A DNA stretch of 20,197 bases from CBDVAK01 sp965371945 (lineage in GTDB: Bacteria; Pseudomonadota; Gammaproteobacteria; Competibacterales; JAHEDQ01). Below, piece after piece: positions 1-7,465 of the stretch. The stretch is from NCBI GenBank assembly GCA_965371945.1, contig CBDVAK010000026.1:1-20197 (forward strand), read 5' to 3'. Every line of letters starts with the position of its first letter. Positions within the stretch are counted from its first letter, which is position 1. Below the pieces are notes generated by a model, which saw only the letters and a program-made list of their open reading frames with translations, was not told the DNA's origin and searched no databases. The position numbers were made by a program, and so were the translations under genes.

Positions 1-17
1 TATGGCGATCCGCGACA

Positions 18-254
18 TCAAACGGGCTCTGCGCGCAGGATTCGGTCGAGCCTCAGTTCGAATCGTTCGCCGTTAGCGCGGCGCACCACCAGGTATTCGA
101 CATGATCCCTGGTGCGCAGGTCCAGTGGGCGCAGCGTCTCGAGGTGGGTCGGTGTGGTGTGTTCACGCCAAGCCATCCGCAGCCGCTGGCGCCTGACGAT
201 CCATTGTTCGTAGCGTGCATACTGCTGACAGGATATGGGCGTATAGTCACTCAT
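18..254 (-). CDS. rof: Rho-binding antiterminator, Rof family
   Basis: This 78-residue protein resembles E. coli Rof, which binds hexameric Rho and inhibits Rho-dependent termination. Seen in the sequence: an N-terminal Y-x-P-I-S-C stretch followed by an aromatic YARYEQW segment, then the family's C-terminal half with VEYLVV (near residues 51-56) and ELRLDRI (near 65-71), both closely matching E. coli Rof. The frame stays open upstream to a TTG near 332, but homology begins right at the ATG at 254, which has a weak GGAGA about 12 bases ahead. The extra 26 upstream residues are Arg-rich and do not resemble the family. It lies 92 bases downstream of hemW on the same strand, so it may be read through from the rph-rdgB-hemW unit or have its own weak promoter; I see no clear one. 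The function is inferred from homology only. Confidence 0.8.
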   Translation of the reverse strand: MSDYTPISCQQYARYEQWIVRRQRLRMAWREHTTPTHLETLRPLDLRTRDHVEYLVVRRANGERFELRLDRILRAEPV

Positions 255-346
255 ACGTTCGGCGTGTCTCCGCCGCGGGCAAGCCACCACCCACCTATTG
301 TGAACCGCAGCGCGCTGTCGTGCCAGAGGCAATCGGGGGTGGTTAT

Positions 347-1507
347 TCAGCGGGGCATGAAGCCCTGTAGCAGTTCGTTTAAGAAGCGCTGCCCGCGTGC
401 TGTCGGTTGCAGCAGGCCCTGTGCGCGTGTCACCAGTCCCAGCGCGCCGCCGCGTCGCATTCCCGGCCCCAGTAGTGCCGGGTCGAGACCGGTGTGCCTG
501 GCGAACGTTTCCTCGCTGACCCCTTCCGTCAACCGAAAACCGTTCATCGCAAACTCCAGGACCAGGTCGGCTTGGGACAGCACCCGGTCCGTGATCACCG
601 CCTCGCCCCTGGCCGCCCTGTGCAGGTATCCGGCGGGTTGGCGATAGCGGACTGTTCTGCGTACCTGGCCGGACCCGGCGTCACTGAGCTTGCCGTGGGC
701 GCCGGCGCCGATCCCCAGATAGTCACCAAACCGCCAGTAGTTGAGGTTGTGGCGACAGCGCGCGCCGTCACGCGCAAAGGCAGATATTTCGTATTGGGCG
801 TAGCCTTGCTCGTGCAGCAGCGAATGGCCGCGGACCTGCATCTGCCAGGATTCCTCCTCATCCGGAAGTGCAGGGGGGTCGACCGCGAACCGGGTATTCG
901 GTTCTATGGTCAGCTGATACCAGGAAAGGTGTTCGGGGCCGAGATCGCAGGCCTGGCTCAGATCCGCCAGGGCCCCTTTGGTGTCTTGTCCGGGCAAACC
1001 GTACATGAGATCGAGATTGAGGTTATCGAACCCCGCCTGCCGGGCCTTGTCGACTGCCTGCCGGGCTGCCCTGGCATCGTGTATGCGCCCGAGTCGCCGC
1101 AGACAATCATCATCAAGGCTTTGTATGCCGATCGACAGGCGGTTGATGCCTGCTGCGCAAAACTCGCCAAAACGGGTGTCGTCGATCGTGCCTGGGTTGG
1201 CCTCCAGCGAGATCTCGCAATCGGGCGTCAGCGTCAGCCTGGCGCGTACCCCCTGCAGGAGCCGGTCTATGGACTGCGGCGAGAACAGACTCGGGGTGCC
1301 GCCGCCGATGAACAATGAGTGCAGGCGTCGTTCCTGGAGGGCATCTCGATCCGTGTCCAGATCGGTGAGCAGGGCGTCTACATAGGCGCGTTCGGGCAGC
1401 TTGGTCGGTGCCCGATGCGAATTGAAGTCGCAATAGGGGCACTTGTTCACGCACCAGGGCAGGTGCAGATAGAGAGAGATCGGAATCTTGTTGGTTACTA
1501 TACCCAC
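347..1507 (-). CDS. hemW: HemW, radical-SAM heme chaperone (HemN-like)
   Basis: This is a radical S-adenosylmethionine protein of the HemN/HemW group, cytoplasmic and about 386 residues (E. coli HemW is 378). From the chosen start, the [4Fe-4S] motif C-x3-C-x2-C falls at residues 19, 23 and 26 (CVNKCPYC), followed by DFNSH. The SAM-binding GGGTPS sits near 68-73 and the HemN C-terminal region ends the protein. HemW proteins bind heme and are thought to deliver it to respiratory enzymes; they lack coproporphyrinogen oxidase activity despite frequent misannotation. I chose the GTG at 1507 because family homology (IPISLYLHLPW) starts just after it. The open frame runs 65 codons further upstream, but that stretch is rdgB read in another frame. 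The GTG overlaps the 3' end of rdgB by 10 bases, which suggests translational coupling. Confidence 0.93.
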   Translation of the reverse strand: MGIVTNKIPISLYLHLPWCVNKCPYCDFNSHRAPTKLPERAYVDALLTDLDTDRDALQERRLHSLFIGGGTPSLFSPQSIDRLLQGVRARLTLTPDCEISLEANPGTIDDTRFGEFCAAGINRLSIGIQSLDDDCLRRLGRIHDARAARQAVDKARQAGFDNLNLDLMYGLPGQDTKGALADLSQACDLGPEHLSWYQLTIEPNTRFAVDPPALPDEEESWQMQVRGHSLLHEQGYAQYEISAFARDGARCRHNLNYWRFGDYLGIGAGAHGKLSDAGSGQVRRTVRYRQPAGYLHRAARGEAVITDRVLSQADLVLEFAMNGFRLTEGVSEETFARHTGLDPALLGPGMRRGGALGLVTRAQGLLQPTARGQRFLNELLQGFMPR

Positions 1508-2118
1508 GGCACGCCGGCTTTCGGCATCCAGTTGGGCAAGGCCGCACGCAGCAGGCTCATGGCCTTGCCACGGTGGCTCAACCGGCTCTTCTCCGTGGGC
1601 GATAGCTGCGCGGCGCTGCCATCGTGGCCCACGGCTTGGAACAGGGGGTCGTAGCCGAAGCCATTGTTGCCGGCCGGCCGCATCAGTATCCGTCCCTCCC
1701 ACACGCCTTCACAAATCAGCGGAGCCGGATCTTCGGCATTGCACATGGCGACCAGCAGGCAGCGAAAACGTGCTCCGCGATGCTCTGGCGCCACCCCTGC
1801 AAGTCGTTCCAGCAGCAGAGCGTTGTTTTGCAGGTCGTTTGCGTTCGCGGCGGCGAAGCGCGCGGAACGGATGCCGGGAGCACCCTGCAGGGCATCGACC
1901 TGCAAGCCGGAATCATCAGCCACAGCCGGTAGTCCGCTGAGCCGCGCCGCGTGGCGGGCTTTGATGATGGCATTCTCGACGAAAGTCAGCCCGGTTTCCT
2001 CAGCCTCCGGGATTTGCAGGTCCGATTGCGGAATGATGCTCAGATCCGTATCCCGGAACAGCTCGACGAACTCGGCCAGCTTGCCTCGATTTGCGGTGGC
2101 CAGCACCACGCGCTTCAC
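1498..2118 (-). CDS. rdgB: RdgB, dITP/XTP pyrophosphatase (HAM1 family)
   Basis: This enzyme hydrolyses non-canonical purine nucleoside triphosphates (dITP, ITP, XTP) to monophosphate and pyrophosphate, keeping deaminated purines out of DNA and RNA. It has 206 residues against 197 in E. coli. Visible family marks are the N-terminal LATANRGKLAEF (substrate and phosphate binding), the central ADDSGL with the catalytic and metal-binding acidic residues, the GYDPLF segment, and the C-terminal SHRGKA motif. The start is a GTG whose last bases form GTGA with the stop codon of rph, a 4-base overlap, so the start is well fixed and translation is probably coupled. The 3' end overlaps hemW by 10 bases. 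In many gammaproteobacteria rdgB and hemW are adjacent, as here. Confidence 0.95.
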   Translation of the reverse strand: MKRVVLATANRGKLAEFVELFRDTDLSIIPQSDLQIPEAEETGLTFVENAIIKARHAARLSGLPAVADDSGLQVDALQGAPGIRSARFAAANANDLQNNALLLERLAGVAPEHRGARFRCLLVAMCNAEDPAPLICEGVWEGRILMRPAGNNGFGYDPLFQAVGHDGSAAQLSPTEKSRLSHRGKAMSLLRAALPNWMPKAGVPWV

Positions 2119-2831
2119 GGCGACAATGCCTGCCGCTGGGCCGCCAACAGCTGGGTAATCCCGACCTGGGCCAGGTCCAGCATGGCCTGCAATTCGTCGC
2201 GACGGAAGGCATGACCTTCCGCGGTGCCCTGCAACTCGATAAAGGCACCCGATTCGTTCATCACCACGTTCATGTCGGTTTCCGCCTCCGAGTCCTCGGC
2301 ATAGTCGAGATCCAGCACCGGTGATCCCCGGTATATGCCCACCGATACGGATGCAATCTGTCCGTGCAGCAGTTCCCGCTTGATCATTCTGCGTTCCCGC
2401 ATATGGGCGGCAGCGTCTGCCAGTGCCAGGTAGCCACCGGTGATCGCCGCGGTGCGGGTACCGCCATCAGCCTGAAGTACGTCGCAGTCGATGGTAATGG
2501 TGCGCTCGCCCAGGGCGGACAGATCGGCGGCAGCGCGCAGCGACCGTCCGATCAGACGTTGGATTTCCAAGGTTCTGCCGCCCTGACGACCGCTGCTTGC
2601 CTCCCGGCGCATACGGGTGTGTGTCGATCTCGGCAGCATGCCGTATTCGGCGGTGATCCAGCCCTCGCCCTTGCCGCGCAGAAAAGGCGGAACCCGTTCT
2701 TCCACCGATGCCGTGCAAAGTACCCGAGTGTGACCGAATTCCACCAGTACGGATCCTTCCGCATGGCGGGTATACGATCTGGTGAAACGTACTTCGCGCA
2801 TCTGGTCGGCTGAGCGGCCACTGGGTCGCAT
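2115..2831 (-). CDS. rph: RNase PH, tRNA 3'-end phosphorolytic exoribonuclease
   Basis: RNase PH trims nucleotides downstream of the CCA end of tRNA precursors by phosphorolysis and works as a hexamer of ring-forming subunits. The predicted protein has 238 residues, the same length as E. coli Rph, with near-identical blocks: MRPSGRS at the N-terminus, HAEGSVLVEFG, GWITAEYGMLPRSTHTR, GGRTLEIQRLIGRSLR, DCDVLQADGGTRTA and AETDMNVVM. The ATG at 2831 fits family length and has an AGGAG seven bases upstream. The open frame extends 41 codons further, but that part is non-homologous and covers the divergent promoter region. It is the first gene of the minus-strand unit rph-rdgB-hemW. Unlike E. coli, pyrE does not follow it. 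Confidence 0.97.
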   Translation of the reverse strand: MRPSGRSADQMREVRFTRSYTRHAEGSVLVEFGHTRVLCTASVEERVPPFLRGKGEGWITAEYGMLPRSTHTRMRREASSGRQGGRTLEIQRLIGRSLRAAADLSALGERTITIDCDVLQADGGTRTAAITGGYLALADAAAHMRERRMIKRELLHGQIASVSVGIYRGSPVLDLDYAEDSEAETDMNVVMNESGAFIELQGTAEGHAFRRDELQAMLDLAQVGITQLLAAQRQALSP

Positions 2832-2969
2832 ACAAGAACTCCTGGTCCTTCGTGATGGGCTGCGGAGTATATACCCGTCGCTGCACGGGATCGCTATCCG
2901 GAGCGGCTGGCGTCGTGGTTGCGTTAGACTATGCGGCCACCGGGATCCCAACACTCAAACGGAGTACGC
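2832..2969. promoter_or_regulatory. Divergent control region between rph and yicC
   Basis: This 138-base spacer separates the two divergent units. On the minus strand a TATACT (2866-2871, five of six matches to the sigma-70 -10 box) lies about 35 bases before the rph ATG, but no good -35 box lies at the right distance. On the plus strand TAGACT (2925-2930) is a weaker -10 candidate for yicC, about 40 bases before its ATG, again without a clear -35. Both genes have good Shine-Dalgarno sequences: AGGAG for rph and GGAG at 2961-2964 for yicC. The promoters are inferred from position and partial matches only. Confidence 0.4.
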
Positions 2970-3839
2970 ATGATTCACAGCATGACGGCCTTTGCACGTG
3001 TCGAAAGGCGGGGTGACTGGGGGCAACTCACCTGGGAGTTGCGTTCCGTCAACCATCGCTATCTGGAGCTGGTGCCACGATTGCCGGAGATGCTGCGTTC
3101 GATCGAGCCGCAGCTACGGGAACGCTGTGCGCGACGCCTGGGTCGGGGCAAGGTCGAGCTGAATCTGCGCTATCGGTCAGGCCAGGGTGTTCAGGGCGAA
3201 CTGAGCTGCGACCGCGAGCTTGTCGGACAATTGCTGCAGGTGTCGCAATCGGTGGCCGACCTGGTGGAAGGCAGTCGCTCACTTGGCGTGATCGACCTAC
3301 TGCGTTGGCCCGGAGTGGTGGTCGAGGCGGAACCGGATCTGGATCCAATACGGCAGGTGGCACTGACAGCGCTCGACGAGGCGCTCGACGATCTGCTGGC
3401 GACCCGCAGCCGGGAAGGTGCGCGTACCGCGGAGTTTGTCGCAGTCCGGTGCCGGAGTATGGGGGAGTTGGTCGAGCTGGCGCGGCAGCGACGACCCCTG
3501 CTAATGGCGCGGTTGCGGGAAAAGCTGGAGACCAGGTTAGCGGAGCTCGCCACCATCGGTGGGGATCCTGGCCGGTTGGAGCAGGAAATGGTCATCGTTG
3601 CCCAGAAGCTGGATGTGGATGAAGAGCTGGATCGGTTGGGCGCGCACCTGGAGGAAGTTGCCGCGGTGCTGGATCGTACGGAGCCGGTGGGCAGAAGGCT
3701 CGATTTTCTGATGCAGGAGCTCAATCGCGAGGCCAACACGCTGGCGTCTAAGTCCTCCGATGCGGAATCGACCCGAATTGCGGTCGATCTCAAGGTGTTG
3801 ATCGAACAAACCCGCGAACAGGTGCAGAATGTCGAGTAG
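2970..3839 (+). CDS. yicC: YicC/YloC-family endoribonuclease
   Basis: YicC family proteins were long listed as stress-induced or stationary-phase proteins of unknown role. E. coli YicC and B. subtilis YloC are now described as endoribonucleases, and YicC is linked to sRNA turnover. This one has 289 residues (E. coli 287). It starts with the typical MIHSMTAFAR and an N-terminal domain containing WELRSVNHRYLEL and the RLGRGKVE segment. It ends with the conserved C-terminal (DUF1732) block containing DFLMQELNREANTLASKS and DLKVLIEQ-REQVQN. I chose the ATG at 2970 because family homology begins there and GGAG lies five bases upstream; the open frame extends 13 codons further without homology. The last 11 bases overlap gmk. 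The pairing of rph and yicC back-to-back, with gmk next, is conserved in gammaproteobacteria. Confidence 0.93.
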   Translation: MIHSMTAFARVERRGDWGQLTWELRSVNHRYLELVPRLPEMLRSIEPQLRERCARRLGRGKVELNLRYRSGQGVQGELSCDRELVGQLLQVSQSVADLVEGSRSLGVIDLLRWPGVVVEAEPDLDPIRQVALTALDEALDDLLATRSREGARTAEFVAVRCRSMGELVELARQRRPLLMARLREKLETRLAELATIGGDPGRLEQEMVIVAQKLDVDEELDRLGAHLEEVAAVLDRTEPVGRRLDFLMQELNREANTLASKSSDAESTRIAVDLKVLIEQTREQVQNVE

Positions 3840-4497
3840 TCATTCCATCCTTAATGACGATGGGGGGTGCGCCTGCGAAGGCACGCTCTTTATCGTGTCG
3901 GCGCCGTCCGGTGCTGGCAAGACCAGCCTGGTCAACGCGCTGGTCGCCTGCGATCCTCAGGTCGAGCTGTCGGTTTCACACACCACGCGGGCCATCCGGC
4001 CCGGTGAAATGGATGGTCGCCACTACCACTTCGTCGACCGCGCCCGTTTCAGCCAGTTGCGATACGAGGGCCTGTTCCTGGAATGGGCACAAGTGTTCGG
4101 CAATAGTTACGGGACATCCAGCCGGGCCGTCAGCGGACGTCTCGCCCTGGGCCGGGACGTGATACTGGAAATCGATTGGCAGGGAGCCCGCCAGGTGCGT
4201 GAGGCGATGCCGGGCGTAGTCAGTATTTTTGTCCTGCCGCCGTCACCCGGAGCGTTGCGTGAGCGTCTTGCCGGGCGGGGTCAGGACAGCCCGGAGGTGA
4301 TCGAGGGGCGCATGGCAGCTGCCAGCCGAGAGCTGTCCCATTGGCAGGAATTCGACTATCTGGTGGTCAACGATGAGTTCCAGGCCGCGGTCGAACAGCT
4401 CCACGCCATCGTCGTGGCCAGCCGCCTGGTGGTGGCCAGGCAGGCTGCGCGACATCGCGATCTTCTGGCCCGTTTTGCTGCAACAGATGCACCCTGA
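3829..4497 (+). CDS. gmk: Guanylate kinase
   Basis: Guanylate kinase converts GMP and ATP to GDP and ADP, and is essential for GTP, dGTP and (p)ppGpp precursor supply. The P-loop SAPSGAGKT is at residues 24-32. SHTTRAIRPGE and the GRHYHF segment form the GMP-binding part, followed by EWAQVFGNSYGTS, EIDWQGA and the lid RGQDS, all family hallmarks. The length of 222 residues is about 15 longer than E. coli Gmk (207) because of an N-terminal stretch of some 18 residues before GTLFIVSAP that includes two cysteines. No other in-frame ATG, GTG or TTG is available between this ATG and the P-loop, so the extension is probably real. The start lies inside the 3' end of yicC, an 11-base overlap. Confidence 0.96.
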   Translation: MSSSHSILNDDGGCACEGTLFIVSAPSGAGKTSLVNALVACDPQVELSVSHTTRAIRPGEMDGRHYHFVDRARFSQLRYEGLFLEWAQVFGNSYGTSSRAVSGRLALGRDVILEIDWQGARQVREAMPGVVSIFVLPPSPGALRERLAGRGQDSPEVIEGRMAAASRELSHWQEFDYLVVNDEFQAAVEQLHAIVVASRLVVARQAARHRDLLARFAATDAP

Positions 4498-4531
4498 CGC
4501 ACACGGAATCTGCGCAGCCGGCAAGGCACGT

Positions 4532-4559
4532 TCGACACAGCATGGTTTTTCTCGATAAA
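4532..4559 (+). promoter_or_regulatory. Putative sigma-70 promoter for rpoZ-spoT
   Basis: In the 99-base gap between gmk and rpoZ, TCGACA (4532-4537, five of six to TTGACA) is followed after 16 bases by GATAAA (4554-4559, four of six to TATAAT). This would start transcription near 4566, about 30 bases before the rpoZ ATG, and would allow rpoZ-spoT to be expressed independently of gmk. No hairpin terminator is visible after gmk, so read-through from upstream is also expected. Confidence 0.45.
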
Positions 4560-4596
4560 CTGCGCGGTCTGCCTCAAAAACCTGGAGATCTGTGTT

Positions 4597-4839
4597 ATGG
4601 CCCGCGTCACCATCGAGGACTGTCTCGGCAAAATCGAAAACCGCTTTGATCTCGTGCTGCACTCCGCCAAGCGCGCCCGCGATATCGCCAGAGGCGCCCA
4701 GCCGGGGGTACCCCCCGAAAACGACAAGCCCACGGTCATTGCCTTGCGCGAGATCGCCGACGGCCTGTTTATAGATGCCAGCGCGGCCAGCGCGGATGAG
4801 GAGGCGGAGGTCGAAACCGTGACCGGCAGCAGCGTCTGA
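4597..4839 (+). CDS. rpoZ: RNA polymerase omega subunit
   Basis: Omega is the small subunit that helps fold and assemble beta-prime into RNA polymerase and, in proteobacteria, forms part of a (p)ppGpp binding site. The protein has 80 residues (E. coli 91). It opens with MARVTIEDCL and NRFDLVLHSAKRAR, the signature omega N-terminus, followed by the KPTVIALREIA helix. The tail after residue 60 is short, acidic and variable, as usual. The ATG at 4597 has GGAG at 4584-4587. Its position directly before spoT is conserved and links the polymerase subunit with the ppGpp enzyme. Confidence 0.96.
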   Translation: MARVTIEDCLGKIENRFDLVLHSAKRARDIARGAQPGVPPENDKPTVIALREIADGLFIDASAASADEEAEVETVTGSSV

Positions 4840-4870
4840 GGCGTGGCGGAAGTTACCGGCAGACGCGCCC

Positions 4871-7030
4871 ATGGCCGACCTAGCTGCCGATCTGGCGGTC
4901 AAGGATGATGTCAGTCCCGACATCGATGACCTGTGCAGCGTGGTTTCGTTATATCTGGAGCCGGAGCAGGTGGAGCAGCTTCGTGAGGCCTGTCTGTTTG
5001 GCGCTCGCGCCCACGCCGGTCAATACCGCAAGTCCGGCGAACCCTATATCACCCACCCGATCGCGGTAGCCCGGCTGCTGGGCGAAGTCCGTCTCGATCA
5101 GTCCACACTGATGGCAGCGATCCTCCACGACGTGGTGGAGGACACCGATTTTACCACCGGAGACATCGAGCGTCGCTTCGGCAAGGAAGTGGCGGAGCTG
5201 GTTGACGGGGTCACCAAGCTCACGCAGATCCGGTTTGGCTCCGTGCAGGAGGCTCAGGCCGAGAATTTCCAGAAGATGTTTCTGGCCATGTCGCGCGACA
5301 TTCGCGTGATGATGGTCAAGCTCGCAGATCGATTTCACAACATGCGCACCCTGAGTGCTCTGGGCACGGAGAAACGGCGCCGGATTGCCCGTGAAACTCT
5401 GGATATCTACGCGCCCATTGCCGGTCGCCTGGGCATGAACTACCTGCGCCTGGAACTGGAAAACCTTGGATTCGAGGCGCTGTATCCGATTCGTTTCAGG
5501 GTGCTCAGCGAAGCCGTGCGCCGGGCCCGTGGCAATCGCAAGGAAATTGTTGTCAAGATCCAGAAGCGGATATCCGGTCGCCTCGATGAGGAGGAGATCC
5601 GCGCCAAGGTGGTCGGGCGCGAGAAACATCTATGGGGCATCTATCAGAAGATGCACAGCAAGGGGCTGCCTTTCAGGGAAGTCTACGATGTCTATGCGTT
5701 TCGAGTGACCGTCCGCAGCGTCGATCTCTGCTACCGGGTACTGGGTGTGATCCACAATCTTTACCGGCCGCAGTTCGGACGTTTCAAGGACTATATCGCC
5801 ATCCCCAAGGCCAACGGTTACCAGTCACTGCATACGGTGTTGGTAGGCACAGGCACTCACGGTGTCCCGATCGAGGTACAGATTCGCACCAGAGAGATGC
5901 ACCTGATGGCTGAGACCGGAATTGCCGCGCACTGGCGCTACAAATACGCGGCAGACCCGAACACCGGCCCTCAACAGCGGGCCCGCGAATGGCTGCAAAG
6001 GCTGCTGGATCTGCAAAAAAGAGCAGGAGACTCGGTCGAGTTCCTGGAAAACGTCAAAGTGGATCTGTTTCCCGACGAGGTCTACGTTTTTACGCCGCAG
6101 GGGAAGATCATCGAAATGCCCAGAGGGGCAACCCCGGTGGACTTTGCCTATGCGATCCACTCCGATGTCGGCAGCCGCTGTGTGGCCGCGAAGATCGATC
6201 GTCGTCTGGCCTCCCTGCGTACCCAACTGCAGAGCGGGCAGACGGTGGAGATCATTACCGCCATGACGGCGAGACCTAACCCCGCCTGGTTGGGTTATGT
6301 GGCTACCGCCAAGGCGCGTACCAACATTCGACACTACCTGAAGAACCTGCAGCACGAGGAAGCACTGGTGTTGGGTCGACGCATGCTGGACAAGGCATTG
6401 CTGGACTGCGGCGCACATCTGGACGATCTGCCGGAGGGCAGGATTCACCAGCTTGTCGCCGACTATGGGGTAGAGGATTTCAACCAGATTCTGCTTGATA
6501 TGGGGTTGGGCAAACGCCTGGCAGCGCTGGTGGCGCGGCAGCTGATTCCCAACTTTGACGAGCAAGATGGCGGTAGCGAGAATCGCGATCATCGGCGCCC
6601 GCTGGCGATACTCGGCACCGAAGGCATGGTCGTCACCTTCGCACGCTGTTGCAGGCCGATTCCTGGCGACAATATTGCCGGCCTTCTCACTGCTGGAAAA
6701 GGCGTGGTCATCCATCGCGGTACCTGTCGCAATGTTCGCGACAAGGACTGGGACCGTCAGCTCTCCGTGGTCTGGTCAGTGGAGACGGACCGCGAGTTTC
6801 TGGCGGAGATTCGTCTCGATGTCGACAACAAGCAGGGTGTACTGGCGACCGTGGCGGCGTCGATCGCGGGCTCGAACTCCAACATCAGCAACGTTACCCT
6901 GGACGAGCGCGAGGGTACGGTGACCACCATGACCTTCGTATTGAATGTTCGTGACCGGGTTCATCTGGCTCGGGTGATGCGGCGCCTGCGCGGCATGCCC
7001 CAGGTGTTGCGTATCCATCGGGTCGGCTGA
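4871..7030 (+). CDS. spoT: Bifunctional (p)ppGpp synthetase/hydrolase, SpoT/Rel family
   Basis: SpoT makes and degrades the alarmone (p)ppGpp in response to starvation. Domains, in residues: HD hydrolase about 40-200 with H62 and the catalytic pair HD at 86-87 in AAILHDVVEDTD, plus KLADRFHNMRT near 150; synthetase about 250-365 with RFKD at 304-307, the RXKD form found in bifunctional and SpoT-type enzymes rather than the ExDD of RelA, followed by YIAIPKANGYQSLHT and EVQIRT; TGS about 398-460 (VYVFTPQGKI-MPRGATPVDFAYAIHSDVG); helical region about 470-600; C-terminal ACT about 640-719. The length of 719 residues is normal for the family (E. coli 702). The hydrolase residues are intact. Synthetase activity cannot be judged, since SpoT is often a weak synthetase. 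It lies 31 bases after rpoZ; the start lacks a strong Shine-Dalgarno, so it could be one of several nearby codons. Confidence 0.95.
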   Translation: MADLAADLAVKDDVSPDIDDLCSVVSLYLEPEQVEQLREACLFGARAHAGQYRKSGEPYITHPIAVARLLGEVRLDQSTLMAAILHDVVEDTDFTTGDIERRFGKEVAELVDGVTKLTQIRFGSVQEAQAENFQKMFLAMSRDIRVMMVKLADRFHNMRTLSALGTEKRRRIARETLDIYAPIAGRLGMNYLRLELENLGFEALYPIRFRVLSEAVRRARGNRKEIVVKIQKRISGRLDEEEIRAKVVGREKHLWGIYQKMHSKGLPFREVYDVYAFRVTVRSVDLCYRVLGVIHNLYRPQFGRFKDYIAIPKANGYQSLHTVLVGTGTHGVPIEVQIRTREMHLMAETGIAAHWRYKYAADPNTGPQQRAREWLQRLLDLQKRAGDSVEFLENVKVDLFPDEVYVFTPQGKIIEMPRGATPVDFAYAIHSDVGSRCVAAKIDRRLASLRTQLQSGQTVEIITAMTARPNPAWLGYVATAKARTNIRHYLKNLQHEEALVLGRRMLDKALLDCGAHLDDLPEGRIHQLVADYGVEDFNQILLDMGLGKRLAALVARQLIPNFDEQDGGSENRDHRRPLAILGTEGMVVTFARCCRPIPGDNIAGLLTAGKGVVIHRGTCRNVRDKDWDRQLSVVWSVETDREFLAEIRLDVDNKQGVLATVAASIAGSNSNISNVTLDEREGTVTTMTFVLNVRDRVHLARVMRRLRGMPQVLRIHRVG

Positions 7031-7068
7031 TTCGACAATTACCCATACGTTTTGCAAAGGAGCAGGTC

Positions 7069-7452
7069 GTGGCGGAGATCATCAGTACCGAGGACGCACC
7101 GCAGGCAATCGGAACCTATTCACAGGCGGTGCGGGCGGGAGATACCGTGTATCTGTCCGGGCAGATACCCCTGGTGCCGGGCAGCATGGAACTGGTAGGC
7201 GAGGATTTCGCCGCGCAGGCACGTCAGGTGTTCCAGAACCTGTCCGCGGTTTGTGCCGCTGCCGGTGGCAGCTTTGCCGAGGTCGTCAAGCTCAATATCT
7301 ATCTCACCGATCTGACCCATTTCCCGATCGTCAACGAAGTCATGGCGGAATTCTTCCAGCAGCCCTACCCGGCTCGAGCCGCAATCGGCGTAGCCGCGTT
7401 GCCCAAGGGCGCGCAGGTGGAAGTGGAAGGCGTGATGGTGCTGGCTAGCTGA
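7069..7452 (+). CDS. ridA: RidA enamine/imine deaminase
   Basis: RidA hydrolyses reactive enamine/imine intermediates such as 2-aminoacrylate, which are released by PLP enzymes like threonine dehydratase and otherwise damage other PLP enzymes. The protein has 127 residues, typical for the trimeric YjgF/YER057c/UK114 family. Seen: GTYSQAV with Tyr17, YLSGQIPLVP, the PARAAIGVAALPKGA signature with Arg103 (equivalent to the catalytic Arg105 of E. coli RidA), and VEVEGVM with Glu120. The start is GTG at 7069, supported by a near-perfect AAAGGAG at 7056-7062, six bases away. It sits between spoT and recG, a position also seen in pseudomonads, whereas E. coli carries trmH there. Confidence 0.94.
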   Translation: MAEIISTEDAPQAIGTYSQAVRAGDTVYLSGQIPLVPGSMELVGEDFAAQARQVFQNLSAVCAAAGGSFAEVVKLNIYLTDLTHFPIVNEVMAEFFQQPYPARAAIGVAALPKGAQVEVEGVMVLAS

Positions 7453-7465
7453 AGCACTTCCGATC

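Noticed and set aside
301..346. Sigma-54-like TGGCACG on the minus strand upstream of rof
   Set aside because: The downstream -12 element (TTGC) is not present at the required spacing.
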